Assembly (NCBI RefSeq): GCF_004193775.1 | Contig: NC_041021.1 | Location: 17,544,540 to 17,608,539, forward strand | Length of the DNA stretch: 64,000 nucleotides | Direction: 5' to 3' | From: Glycine soja | Lineage: Eukaryota > Streptophyta > Magnoliopsida > Fabales > Fabaceae | In this document: positions 1 to 9,419 of the stretch, piece after piece | Numbering within the stretch: the stretch's first letter is position 1 | Layout: each line of letters begins with the position of its first letter | Notes under the pieces: generated by a model | Databases searched by the model: none | Seen by the model: the letters and a program-made list of their open reading frames with translations, nothing else | What the model was told of the DNA's origin: nothing | Position numbers and translations under genes: made by a program

Positions 1-238
1 GCTTTTGTGTGTTTTTGGCTTTTGATTTTCCTGGCTTTTTCTTTTTCTGTTTTTTTGTTTAGTGCGGGGCGAGAAAAAAAAGGGTCGCTAGCGCACGGGA
101 TTTTGGTTGGTAATTAAAGGGAGAAGACCACTTTAGGTCGTGGTTTCCTTTCCTTCCTTTTTTGTTCATTTGGTGACAATTCTGTATTGTTCAGATATTG
201 TCCGGTCCAAAGACCTCTCTGCTTTCTTCTTTTCTTTT

Positions 239-462
239 TTACTTTTTCCCATTCTTTGGTTGGGAATTTTCTTTCTTTTCTTTTTGCTTTCTCCCACTCT
301 TTGATTGGGAATTTCCTTTCTTTCCCTTTTGCTTTCTCCCATTCTTTGATTGGGAATTTCCTTTCCTTCCTTTTTTGCTTTCTCTTTGATTGGAAATTTC
401 CTTTCCTTCCTTTTTTGCTTTCTCTTTGATTGGAAATTTCCTTTCCTTCTTTTTTTTGCTTC
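239..462. repeat. pyrimidine-rich tandem repeat, five units of about 40-46 bp
   Basis: Five consecutive units share a core of TTTGATTGGGAATTTCC (or TGGAAATTTCC in the last two) followed by a CTTTC/CTTCC run. The first three units carry an extra CCCATTC/CCCACTC segment that the last two have lost, so unit length falls from about 46 to about 43 bp. The array lies in the 3' untranslated part of the Ogre-like element. Confidence 0.85.
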
Positions 463-939
463 CGAGGGTAAGGTTTATGGTGAGTCCGGATTTTGGCTCA
501 AGGCTTGTAGAATGGCTAGACATGATACATGTCAGGGTTTGGTTTGGTTCAAGGATAAAAAGGGATGCCCCACATTATTTCCATGACACAAATGAAAAAA
601 TGATGATTTGGAAACTTTATGCAAAACTGGTCATGCATGCACCTATGTGGACGCTCAAGTGTCAAATTTTTATGATCATGTGATGCTAGGGCTCAGGATT
701 CATTTCCTCTATTTTAAATCAACCCAATGTTTCCAAAATATGTTCTTTTATCAATTTGTGCATTCCTCCGAGTCCATTTCGGGCGTCTGGGAAAATCTTC
801 ACAGCATTCACCCTTCAGGTGTATACACATTTTTTTCAAAAACTAGTTATGATCAGTGAATTTTTTTCAAAGAAAAGTTGGAAGTCATCTCTTTTCAAAA
901 GCATGTCGGTTTTTAGCTAGACAACTTATTTTCTCTTTT

Positions 940-1100
940 TCCACCTTTTTCCTTACTTGCCTTCTTCTTTTTGTTCTCTTTTTCTTTACTTGCCCTCTTT
1001 TTTCCTTATTTGCTCTCTTTTTTCTTTACTTGCCCTCTTCTTTCCCTTTTGTTCTCTTTTCCATTTCATTTTCTTTTCTTTTCTATTTTTATTTTTATCA
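940..1100. repeat. degenerate CT-rich repeat block
   Basis: Imperfect repeats of TTTACTTGCCCTCTT and related TTTGTTCTCTTTT units follow each other with a period of roughly 36 bp. No function is evident beyond being part of the element's low-complexity 3' region. Confidence 0.55.
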
Positions 1101-1363
1101 TGATTTTTTTTTGTTTATTTTACATATATACTTTTGGACGATGTTCCTAAACGAAGAACTCTACACGGTTCCAGAATTTCAAACATCATCGCTAGTAATG
1201 ATATATAAATACTGACGCAACAATCTAAACAAAAATGTATGCGCTGTACAAATGACAATCGAAACAACAAAAACAAACGTTAGTCTCTCAAGTCAAAACA
1301 ATAACATAGAATAAAAATGACAAAAGAAATATGAAAGAAAACATGAATCTGGGGATCTCCCAG

Positions 1364-2614
1364 TCACGTATCTCCACTCCCTCCCAAGAAGTCAAGCAAA
1401 TCGGCCATCTCCTCATCCTCGTGGGCTTCTTCTCCATCGCCGGGAGCTTCTGGGGGTGCCTCTCCTACTTGGGCCTCGGGCCAATCTCCGGGCCATGCAA
1501 CCTCTGCCCTGAACTGGTCTGGAGTAGGGCATGAAAAAGGAGCGAAGCCCTGGCTCTGCATGCTAAGGCTCATCTGGTACAGACAATCATGGGTCCGTAC
1601 ATGTGCTCGGTGGTTGGCCGCCTGCTGGCGAACCAAATGCCGTAAATACTGCTCCATGTCAAATGCCCCAGCCTGGCCAGCCTGATGAGGTGGTGGGGGC
1701 GCGCCTGCGGCCTGTGGAGCATCACCCTGAGCCTGTCTCTGGGTACAGTACTTCTCAATAAAAGCCCGGGTGATGGGCGGCCGAATCACCTTGGTAGGTG
1801 CAACGGGGACTCCGAACGACTGGCAGAGTCCTGTGATCAGTGCGGGGAATCCCAGAGCCCTGTTGGACTTATCTGGGTCCAAAGGGTGCCTAGTGGGCGC
1901 CATACCTGCAAAAATATAGATGGCATCAGCGATCAACTGAGCCACATGGATGCTCATCCGTGCCAGGATGGCGTACACCAGCTGGCACTTAGGCATGGGG
2001 AGGTCGGAATTATGATCGGTGGGCAGGATGTTGCTGAGGAGCAACGTCATCCATATCTGGGTCAGGGTGGTCATGTTGGTGCGCATGATTCGCACTCGCC
2101 TCCCTGCAGCAGTCCGGGCAAAATCCTGCCCCGGTATACATAGCAGCTGGGCGATGGCCTCCTCATCGAACCCATCAGACCGGTTCCTCCTCTGGCCATA
2201 CTCGCATTCCTGGCCCTCTTCCAACACCATCGGATATCCCAGGAGCTGGCTGATAGCGTCGGCATCGAACGGGATCCACTGACCCCTAACCCAGGATCTC
2301 ATGTCACGCACGCCCTCCTCTGTTGGCCAAGCATTGGCATAAAACTCAAGGACTATTTCTGGATCAAACTTGGCCATGGGAGTAACCAGTGGTGCCCACC
2401 GCCGGCGCCCTATTTCCTCCTGGAAATCAGTATACTCGTCGTCCCTGAGCTGGACGCGTCGCTCCCGGAGAAACGACCATCCCTTGATGGCTTCGAAGCG
2501 CTGCTGGTGTACAACGCTCCTAAAGCGGTGACTGTCGTACTCCGGGGCGGAACTAGTTCCTTCGGCCGCCTTGTCCTTCCTGGACCTCTTTGAGGCAAGC
2601 TTCCTCGGGGCCAT
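1364..2614 (-). CDS. retrotransposon 3' accessory ORF (putative plant transposon protein family)
   Basis: Open frame of 416 codons from the ATG at 2,614. The frame extends further upstream, but I chose this start because it follows a good splice acceptor (TTTGCCTTCGCAG) by two bases and begins with a basic stretch (MAPRKLASKRSRKDK). The middle, with motifs such as WAPLVTPMAKFDP and FYANAW, resembles the 'putative plant transposon protein' domain found in many legume retroelements. A proline/alanine-rich linker and an acidic C-terminus (EAHEDEEMADLLDFLGG) follow. It is on the same strand as the element, about 2 kb past integrase, where some retroelements carry an env-like or accessory gene. 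I see no signal peptide or membrane segment, so an envelope role is not supported. Function is unknown. The frame is intact, unlike gag and pol. Confidence 0.7.
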   Translation of the reverse strand: MAPRKLASKRSRKDKAAEGTSSAPEYDSHRFRSVVHQQRFEAIKGWSFLRERRVQLRDDEYTDFQEEIGRRRWAPLVTPMAKFDPEIVLEFYANAWPTEEGVRDMRSWVRGQWIPFDADAISQLLGYPMVLEEGQECEYGQRRNRSDGFDEEAIAQLLCIPGQDFARTAAGRRVRIMRTNMTTLTQIWMTLLLSNILPTDHNSDLPMPKCQLVYAILARMSIHVAQLIADAIYIFAGMAPTRHPLDPDKSNRALGFPALITGLCQSFGVPVAPTKVIRPPITRAFIEKYCTQRQAQGDAPQAAGAPPPPHQAGQAGAFDMEQYLRHLVRQQAANHRAHVRTHDCLYQMSLSMQSQGFAPFSCPTPDQFRAEVAWPGDWPEAQVGEAPPEAPGDGEEAHEDEEMADLLDFLGGSGDT

Positions 2615-2616
2615 TC

Positions 2617-3832
2617 CTGCGAAGGCAAACATTTGGAAAGTTAGTTTTACCAGTGGGACATTACTCTTAAAGCAAAAATGGCATATAACCTCCTCCCATA
2701 AATACAAACATCAATGTAAATTTAGAGCAAGCTTATGCGCATATTTCCTTACAAACGTTCTCTTGCACAAGACATTCTATTAACCGAAAAAAAATGCACC
2801 CATATACAACCAAGGCAGCTTCGTTACCTAGATTATTTACACGTATTTCCAAGGTGTATTTGTTACTTACATCACACACATCTCCTTGGCTAAATTTACA
2901 TACATGCATACTCAAAGCATTTTGGGGTACCAAAAATTGCACATGTGCACATCTTGGTATTTCTAATACCTATACATACACAAACTTCATGATGAATCTT
3001 GACTATCTTCACAAAAAGGTGCTACACTTCATGCCTTTTTTCAAGTTTTTGCTACCTAAAGCCGCGTGCAAATTCAAGCATATTTTCCTTTGCTGACTAA
3101 AATTGTATTCAAATTAAAAGGTATATTTTTTTGTAATATGTTTTCTTCACATAACATTCAACATATTTATATATATTTTTTGTGAGACATTTTGACTACC
3201 AAAAATTATATATACATATATTCAAGTATTTTGCTATTCATACCCAAAGTGCAAATTGCCAAAGGTATCTTGCTACCTATTCTAAACCTACACATTCATG
3301 ACGAGCACAATTCCTAAACATCTAGGCGTAGGGAAAATATTATAGTGTGGCCCATAGCTGATTGCTGGCCAAAAAGGGTAACTTTACCCAATATGCACCT
3401 CCTTTTGTATTCTTTTTGCATAAAATCTTAGTTTCTAGGCCTAGGATATATGTGGGGCAATTACTCTAGCCTTTTTCGGGAATGAATACATGTTCCAAAA
3501 ATAGAAAATATGTACAAACCAAAATGCCCCATGGGTTGTTTCCTTACAAAAGTCACGCGCTAATGCCATTGAGGCATTTCACCGAACACTTGGTGGGCGC
3601 GCGTTTAGGCGTCAATAGCAAGGGAACGGGGACAATGTGGCATGTCCCATTGTTTCAAAATGCATTATAGGCCTAGGGCTATCCCATACCAACCCCTAAT
3701 TCAACCTAATCAAGCAAGAAAACAAACCAAAATTGCCCCATATACTTGAGCACACTCCCACAATTTAGAGCACCAAAAGGAGATCAAAATACACCAATGA
3801 AAAGCTAGAAAGCTTAGGGATGGAACACTTAC
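2617..3832 (-). other. predicted intron upstream of the accessory ORF
   Basis: On the minus strand a consensus donor (ACAA|GTAAGTG, G at 3,832) lies below a promoter-like block. A pyrimidine-rich acceptor ending CGCAG at 2,617 sits two bases before the ATG of the accessory ORF. Together they define a 1,216-bp GT-AG intron. The span itself is AT-rich and I see no coding signal in it. Splicing is inferred from site quality only. Confidence 0.45.
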
Positions 3833-3980
3833 TTGTTGGTGATGAACAAAAGCGCAAAACGGAATCAAAAAATGCGAAAAAGAATGACCCTAGGGCTGCA
3901 AACTCGTCAATCCCGTGGGTATGGCTTTTGAAAGGGGGGAAAAGAAGTTTTTGAATGTAAAAACGCCCCCCCTTTTCGTC

Positions 3981-4040
3981 ATTCTTATAATTTGGTGCAG
4001 GGGTGGCTCGCCCAGGCGAGCCCAGCTCGCCCAGGCGAGC
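3981..4040 (-). promoter_or_regulatory. promoter-like block: twin GC hairpin plus TATA-like box
   Basis: Two copies of the palindrome GCTCGCCCAGGCGAGC lie at 4,006-4,021 and 4,025-4,040. On the minus strand they are followed 16 bp downstream by TTATAAGAAT (3,981-3,990). The same twin palindrome precedes the TATA box in the element's own LTR. Its position above a predicted leader exon (about 3,833-3,960) suggests a second promoter for the accessory ORF. A run of about 24 T lies just beyond, from 4,052. Confidence 0.45.
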
Positions 4041-4782
4041 TAACCTGCACCCTTTTTTTTTTTTTTTTTTTTTTTTTGAGGGGAACATTAACCATGTCCC
4101 CTCCCTTCTCATGGATTAGCATTTTGCCTAACTTGAACTTACTTAGGTTAGAATTAGGCGTTGATTACTTATTTTATTATTACTCTTTTCCTTTTTAAAA
4201 CAAACAAATAGTAAAAGAAAGCTGCAAAAGACAAAGGATACGGGGCTGCCTTGCAGCGACATTCCCTGCTTGTTTCGCACAGAGAAGGGTAACGATCGGT
4301 CGGTCGTGACCCCATCCCCGCTTGCGTTCATCCTTAAGTACCTGCAAGTAATGAACAACCAGGTATGGCCAATCTTGGCCGCATCATTACCCTACCTTGA
4401 TTGGTTTCTGCCGTTCATGTTTTGTCTTCACTCCAGAAGGTAGCCCAAGGTGATCCCGCCCCTGTTTTACCACAACAATATACATGCGTATGCGTATGCG
4501 TATGCATGAATGTTTTCAAACGCAGAAAATTTAGGGAAAGTTGGTTCAGGTTCAATTCTAATTAAGCGCTTGGGGGATCCCATGAACTGAGCGGAAGGGC
4601 TCAGGCGATCACAAATCAACGCAAGGTGTGAAACTAACGTGAGGACTAAAAGCCTCAAATCCATGTTCATTTCTTTGAAAGATCGTAACAAGGGATACAA
4701 CGGACCGGAAATCCCTGGGGGGAAATCTAGAAAACGCATAAAGATAGAGAACATGCAGCGACATCCTTAATTGCCCCAGCTT
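4041..4782. other. spacer between integrase and accessory gene block
   Basis: Non-coding. It contains a poly(T) run at about 4,052-4,076 (poly-A in the element's sense) and a small ATGCGT microsatellite near 4,483-4,507. I see nothing else. Confidence 0.6.
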
Positions 4783-7518
4783 CTAAGCATAATATTGTTT
4801 GACGACATCAGAGTTCACGGGTGAAGGTAGCTCTTTGCCATCCATGTTGGTAAGCACCAGGGCTCCTCCGGAGAAAGCCCTCTTCACAACAAAAGGCCCT
4901 TCGTAGTTCGGGGCCCATTTCCCTCGGTGGTCCTTGACAGCATGGGACATTTTCTTTAGCACAAGGTCTCCCTCATGGAACTTGCGTAAGCGTACTTTCT
5001 TGTCGAACGCGCTCTTCATTCTTTGCTGGTACAAGCGCCCATGACTCATGGCCGTTAAGCGCTTACCCTCAATGAGGTTGAGCTGATCGTAGCGTGTTTG
5101 AGCCCACTCCGATTCCTTTAATCCGGATTCTGCCAAGATCCTTAATGACGGGACTTCTACCTCAAATGGTAACACCGCCTCCATCCCATATACCAATGAG
5201 AACGGCGTTGCCCCAGTTGACGTTCGCACTGAAGTCCGGTAACCGTGTAACGCGAATGGGAGCATCTCGTGCCAATCCTTGTATGACACGGTCATCTTTT
5301 GGATAATCTTTTTGATATTCTTATTGGCTGCTTCCACGGCTCCATTCATCTTTGGCCGGTAGGGTGTGGAATTGTGATGCTGGATTTTAAACTCCTCGCA
5401 CATTTCCCCCATCATCTTGTTATTCAGGTTGGTGCCGTTGTCCGTGATAATCTTTCTTGGCAAACCATATCGGCAGATGATCTCCTTCTTAATGAACCTG
5501 ACCACCACATTCCTCGTGACATTGGTATATGAAGCCGCCTCGACCCACTTGGTGAAATAATCTATTGCTACGAGGATGAAGCGATGACCATTCGAGGCCT
5601 TGGGCTCAATGGCCCCGATGACATCTATTCCCCACATGGAGAAAGGCCAAGGGGCGGACATGACATTCAGGGGATGCGGTGGGGCATTGACATTATCCGC
5701 GAATGCTTGACATTTGTGGCACTTCCTCACATGGACACAACAATCACTTTCCATGGTAAGCCAGTAATAACCTGCTCTTAAGATCTTCCTGGCCATAGCA
5801 TGCCCGTTGGCGTGCGTTCCAAACGAGCCCTCATGGACTTCCTCGATCATGTGATTTGCCTCCTTGGCATCCACACATCGCAGGAGTGTCATGTCGTGAT
5901 TTCTCTTATACAGTGTGCCTCCGCTCATGAAGAAACTGGCTGCCAACCTCCTCAATGTCCTTTTATCGTTGTCGGCAATCTCTGGCGGGTATTCTTTGCT
6001 TTCGACATATCGCTTGATGTCGTAATACCAAGGCCTTCCGTCCCGTTCCTCTTCCACTTGGCAACAATGTGCGGGTTTGCCACGACACTGAAATTCAATG
6101 TAGGGTAGGTCCCCGTGCGGTGTTAGCTGGAACATAGATGCCAACGTAGCAAGGGCATCCGCCATTTGATTTTCCTCGCGGGGAACATGATGGAAGGAGA
6201 TCTCATCGAAAGTCTTAGCCAATTCCTTGATGTAGGCTTTGTATGGTATCAGCTTGGGATCTCTAGTTTCCCATTCCCCTTTCAGCTGATGGATTACCAA
6301 CGCTGAGTCGCCGTACACCTTGAGTAGTTTGACATTGGAGTCAATTGCTGCCTGGACGGCTAGGGCACATGCTTCATATTCGGCCATGTTGTTGGTGCAG
6401 TCGAATCCTAGCCTGGCTGTGAAAGGTACACATTGATTGTCCGGAGAGATCAACACTGCCCCAACGCCATGACCTAGAATGTTTGACGCTCCGTCAAACC
6501 ATACAGTCCATTTGTCCCGATCTTCGTCCAACTTTTCCCCGAACAAGGCCATGATGTCCTCATCCGGGAATTCCGGATGCATGGGCTGGTAGTCGTTAAG
6601 AGGCTGTTGAGCCAAATAGTCTGCCAAAGCGCTTCCTTTTATCGCCTTTTGGGTGACGTAGACTATATCAAACTCAGATAGCAAGACTTGCCACCGGGCG
6701 ATTCGTCCTGTGAGAGCTGGCTTTTCAAAGATGTACTTGACCGGGTCCATTTTGGATATCAACCAGGTAGTATGGCTCAGCATGTACTGCCTTAAGCGAT
6801 GGGACGCCCATACTAAAGCACAACACGTTCTTTCGAGCAAGGAGTAATTCATCTCACAGGTCGTGAACTTCTTACTTAGGTAGTAAACAGCGCGCTCTTT
6901 CTTCCCGGATTCGTCATGTTGCCCCAGCATACACCCCATTGATTCGTCCAAGACTGTCATGTACAAAATGAGAGGCCTTCCAGGTACTGGTGGCATAAGC
7001 ACGGGAGGATTCATTAGGCACTTTTTGATCCTTCCAAAAGCCTCTTGGCAATCCTCATTCCACCGATCAGTTTGGTTTTTGCGCAAGAGTTTAAACAACG
7101 GCTCACAAATGGCGGTGAGCTGCGATATGAATCTGGCAATATAATTCAAACGCCCCAGGAAACCTCGGACTTGCCTCTCTGTACGGGGTTCTGGCATCTC
7201 AAGGATAGCCTTCACTTTTTCGGGGTCTACCTCTATCCCTTTCTGGCTTACAACGAAACCAAGCAATTTCCCTGATTTGACCCCAAAGGTACACTTAGCG
7301 GGGTTCAACCTTAATTGATATTTCTTAAGCCTTTCGAACAACTTCCGCAGGTTGACAAGGTGTTCTTCCTCAGATTTAGATTTAGCAATTATGTCGTCCA
7401 CGTAGACCTCGATCTCTTGATGCATCATATCATGGAACAAAGCTACCATGGCCCGTTGATAAGTTGCCCCGCATTCTTGAGTCCAAAGGACATCACCTTG
7501 TAACAGAACGTTCCCCAC
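4783..7518 (-). CDS. pol: Ogre-like pol: RT C-terminal part, RNase H, second RNase H, integrase
   Basis: A 911-codon frame holding the second half of Pol. The RT active site YVDD is at residues 39-42. A gypsy RNase H and connection region follows (about 180-300). Then comes an archaeal-type RNase H with its acidic residues visible: D342 (WFDGASN), E380 (MAEYEA), D404 (YGDS) and D454 (ADALA). Integrase has an HHCC zinc site (histidines near 562-569, C600 and C603) and the catalytic triad D632, D693, E729 with the usual 35-residue D-E spacing. The C-terminal DNA-binding part lacks a chromodomain, as expected for Tat. The first codons read the wrong frame; true coding joins the upstream RT part through a one-base frame break near 7,467. 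The domain set itself looks intact. Confidence 0.9.
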   Translation of the reverse strand: MGNVLLQGDVLWTQECGATYQRAMVALFHDMMHQEIEVYVDDIIAKSKSEEEHLVNLRKLFERLKKYQLRLNPAKCTFGVKSGKLLGFVVSQKGIEVDPEKVKAILEMPEPRTERQVRGFLGRLNYIARFISQLTAICEPLFKLLRKNQTDRWNEDCQEAFGRIKKCLMNPPVLMPPVPGRPLILYMTVLDESMGCMLGQHDESGKKERAVYYLSKKFTTCEMNYSLLERTCCALVWASHRLRQYMLSHTTWLISKMDPVKYIFEKPALTGRIARWQVLLSEFDIVYVTQKAIKGSALADYLAQQPLNDYQPMHPEFPDEDIMALFGEKLDEDRDKWTVWFDGASNILGHGVGAVLISPDNQCVPFTARLGFDCTNNMAEYEACALAVQAAIDSNVKLLKVYGDSALVIHQLKGEWETRDPKLIPYKAYIKELAKTFDEISFHHVPREENQMADALATLASMFQLTPHGDLPYIEFQCRGKPAHCCQVEEERDGRPWYYDIKRYVESKEYPPEIADNDKRTLRRLAASFFMSGGTLYKRNHDMTLLRCVDAKEANHMIEEVHEGSFGTHANGHAMARKILRAGYYWLTMESDCCVHVRKCHKCQAFADNVNAPPHPLNVMSAPWPFSMWGIDVIGAIEPKASNGHRFILVAIDYFTKWVEAASYTNVTRNVVVRFIKKEIICRYGLPRKIITDNGTNLNNKMMGEMCEEFKIQHHNSTPYRPKMNGAVEAANKNIKKIIQKMTVSYKDWHEMLPFALHGYRTSVRTSTGATPFSLVYGMEAVLPFEVEVPSLRILAESGLKESEWAQTRYDQLNLIEGKRLTAMSHGRLYQQRMKSAFDKKVRLRKFHEGDLVLKKMSHAVKDHRGKWAPNYEGPFVVKRAFSGGALVLTNMDGKELPSPVNSDVVKQYYA

Positions 7519-8229
7519 AGGGTGACGAAAGTAGTCTTTTCCATATCCTCGGGCGCCATCTTTATCTGATTGTAACCAGAGAAACCGTCCATGAAGGAAA
7601 ATAAAGCGAAATTGGCCGTGTTATCTACGAGGATATCGATGTGTGGTAAAGGAAAATTGTCCTTGGGACTGGCCCGATTCAGGTCCCGGTAATCTACACA
7701 CATTCGTACTTTCCCATCTTTTTTAGGAACTGGTACGATGTTGGCAACCCATTCTGGATACCGAGCGACGGCCAGAAATCCAGCATCAAATTGCTTCTTC
7801 ACTTCTTCTTTTATCTTCAAGGATGTTTCGGGCTTCATCCTCCTCAACTTCTGTTTTACCGGGGAACACCCGGGATTTAGAGGTAATCGGTGCTGCACAA
7901 TGTCAGAACTCAAACCGGGCATATCTTGGTATGACCAAGCAAAGATGTCTTGGTAGTCTTTTAGCAGGATTATTAATTCTTCACGGATAGGTGCGGTAAT
8001 GCCTGTACCTATCTTTACTTCCCTCTTTCCACTGCCAATTCCTAAGTCCACTAGCTCTGTTTCTTCTTGATGAGGCCCCATTTCTTGGTCCTCATGGGCG
8101 ACCATTCTTTCTAGTTCCGAAGGAAGTCCCACATCCTCATCTCCTTCATCTTCCGTTTGATTCATTTCTTGCTCGAAGTTGATAGACGGGTCCCAGGTAT
8201 TAGTACCTTCGGGGGACTCGTCATCGAAT
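7443..8229 (-). pseudogene. pol: Ogre-like pol: RT N-terminal part, 3' exon after the intron
   Basis: Encodes the start of RT: the fingers/palm motifs with VRMCVDYRDLNRASPKDNFP, then motif A as FMDGFSGYNQI, ending near FGLKNAG. The coding exon probably starts at 8,229, just after a predicted splice acceptor, and stays open through an internal ATG at 8,165. About 20 codons after FGLKNAG the frame runs into a stop; the true continuation is in another frame of the 4,783-7,518 segment. This implies a one-base loss in the run of G (plus-strand C) near 7,467, so RT is split. The N-terminal half also belongs to the tandemly duplicated block, whose other copy stops at 11,725. Confidence 0.8.
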
Positions 8230-8407
8230 CTGCCGTTTTAGAAAAAGAAGTAAACATGCAAATGAATGAGAATGGGTAGAGACCAGGAACAGATGAAGAA
8301 AGATCCTTGTATTATAAATTCAAAAACAAAAGACACAAAGCCTTAACAAAATGAAAACTCTAAAGCCTAGGCCCAACTATAGAGCTTTTAAAACCGTAAA
8401 GGTTTAC
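8230..8407 (-). other. predicted 178-bp intron between protease and RT
   Basis: On the minus strand GTAAACC follows ATAAT at 8,407, and a pyrimidine-rich tract ends in CGGCAG at 8,230. Removing the 178 bp deletes the TAA that ends the protease frame (8,404-8,406). It also puts the protease exon in frame with the RT exon, which then reads on into the ATG at 8,165. Ogre elements are known to splice an intron between protease and RT, so this fits the family. Confidence 0.65.
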
Positions 8408-9300
8408 ATTATGCTTGTTGCGTAAATGCCGGGGCGTTCCTCCACTCGCCAATTTCCCAGCTGGAAATCAGGAGAGCATGGTCGTACCAAATCCAAAGTA
8501 CTCGGAATATCATCTTCGCATATCGCGAACGCTTGACCTTTGTCTCCCGAACCCGCACTTATAAAGCTTCTACTTATGTGGCAGGGCGGGCTTCCTTCAC
8601 CTTCTTGTCTCCAACGCGAACTTTGACCATTGTTCTTCCTTCCCGCAATGCTTCTTTTCATGTCTGCCTGAGTGGGCTTATAGCCTAAACCATACTTCCC
8701 ACGATTTCCTTGAGTACTTATCAGGCTAGTTATGCCGCCGTTGTTTTTTCCTAAACCCATCCCGGGTTCAAAACCGTTCCCCAACATAACTCGGGCCATC
8801 ATTACCGCTGCATCGGACAGACAAGGTTGCCCAAAGAGGGAGTCTACGGAGGAAATGCTGACCACCTCAAAAGACTGGAAAGCAGTTTCTAACGATTCTT
8901 CTGCGGCTTCCACATAAGGCATGGAGGATGGGCAGCTTACCAAGATATCTTCCTCGCCTGACACGATGACCAAGTGCCCCTCCACCACGAATTTCAGCTT
9001 TTGGTGGAGTGTAGACGGCACGACTCCCACTGAGTGGATCCACGGGCGCCCCAACAGGCAGCTGTAGGGGGGGTTAATATCCATTATTTGGAAGGTGACT
9101 TGACAGGTGTGAGGGCCTATTTGTACTGGGAGATCGATCTCTCCCCTAACCTCTCGGCGAGTGCCGTCGAAGGCCCGAACCACCATTGAACTTGGTTTTA
9201 AGTGGGAAGCATTGAATGGTAACTTGTCCAAAGTGCTCTTAGGCATCACGTTTAAACTGGAACCATTATCGATGAGTACCTTGGCTACGATATGGTCCAT
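8404..9300 (-). CDS. Ogre-like aspartic protease with G-patch domain, copy 1
   Basis: Open frame of 298 codons. The protease active site is LIDNGSSLN (DNG instead of the common DTG/DSG), with the family's LGRPWIHS segment about 85 residues later. A G-patch motif follows (GNGFEPGMGLGK, then GKYGLGYKP), a nucleic-acid-binding glycine-rich module known in some retroelement proteases. In the active element this region is part of one Gag-Pro-Pol protein. The ATG at 9,300 is only an internal methionine, and a one-base gap near 9,435 cuts the frame from gag upstream. The C-terminus would be changed by the predicted intron at 8,230-8,407. The other copy (12,248-13,143) has a frameshift, so this is the better protease of the two. 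Confidence 0.85.
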   Translation of the reverse strand: MDHIVAKVLIDNGSSLNVMPKSTLDKLPFNASHLKPSSMVVRAFDGTRREVRGEIDLPVQIGPHTCQVTFQIMDINPPYSCLLGRPWIHSVGVVPSTLHQKLKFVVEGHLVIVSGEEDILVSCPSSMPYVEAAEESLETAFQSFEVVSISSVDSLFGQPCLSDAAVMMARVMLGNGFEPGMGLGKNNGGITSLISTQGNRGKYGLGYKPTQADMKRSIAGRKNNGQSSRWRQEGEGSPPCHISRSFISAGSGDKGQAFAICEDDIPSTLDLVRPCSPDFQLGNWRVEERPGIYATSIM

Positions 9301-9419
9301 ACACTTGACTGATACGTGTAAAGCCTTATTATGCCCTCTCCCCTCGGCGGGGATTTCTTCTTCGGCGAAGGCAAGATAGTTGTTGGCAGTGATATTGTTG
9401 ACCAGCCCTCCGAAACCTT

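Larger units (their letters stand above)
1..1363. other. 3' non-coding region of the Ogre-like element
   Basis: No coding signal is visible. On the plus strand the region is very pyrimidine-rich, so it is purine-rich in the element's sense. It contains two blocks of short tandem repeats, listed separately. Long low-complexity 3' regions are usual in Tat/Ogre elements. Short open frames here are by-products of the T-rich composition. I see no LTR boundary. Confidence 0.6.

Noticed and set aside
187..586. Several overlapping open frames rich in F, S and L or K, E and Q
   Set aside because: They come from the pyrimidine-rich tandem repeat, which lacks stops in several frames on both strands at once.
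2615..2707. Upstream extension of the accessory ORF (MYLWEEVICHF...)
   Set aside because: It lies before a strong splice acceptor and reads like intron sequence.
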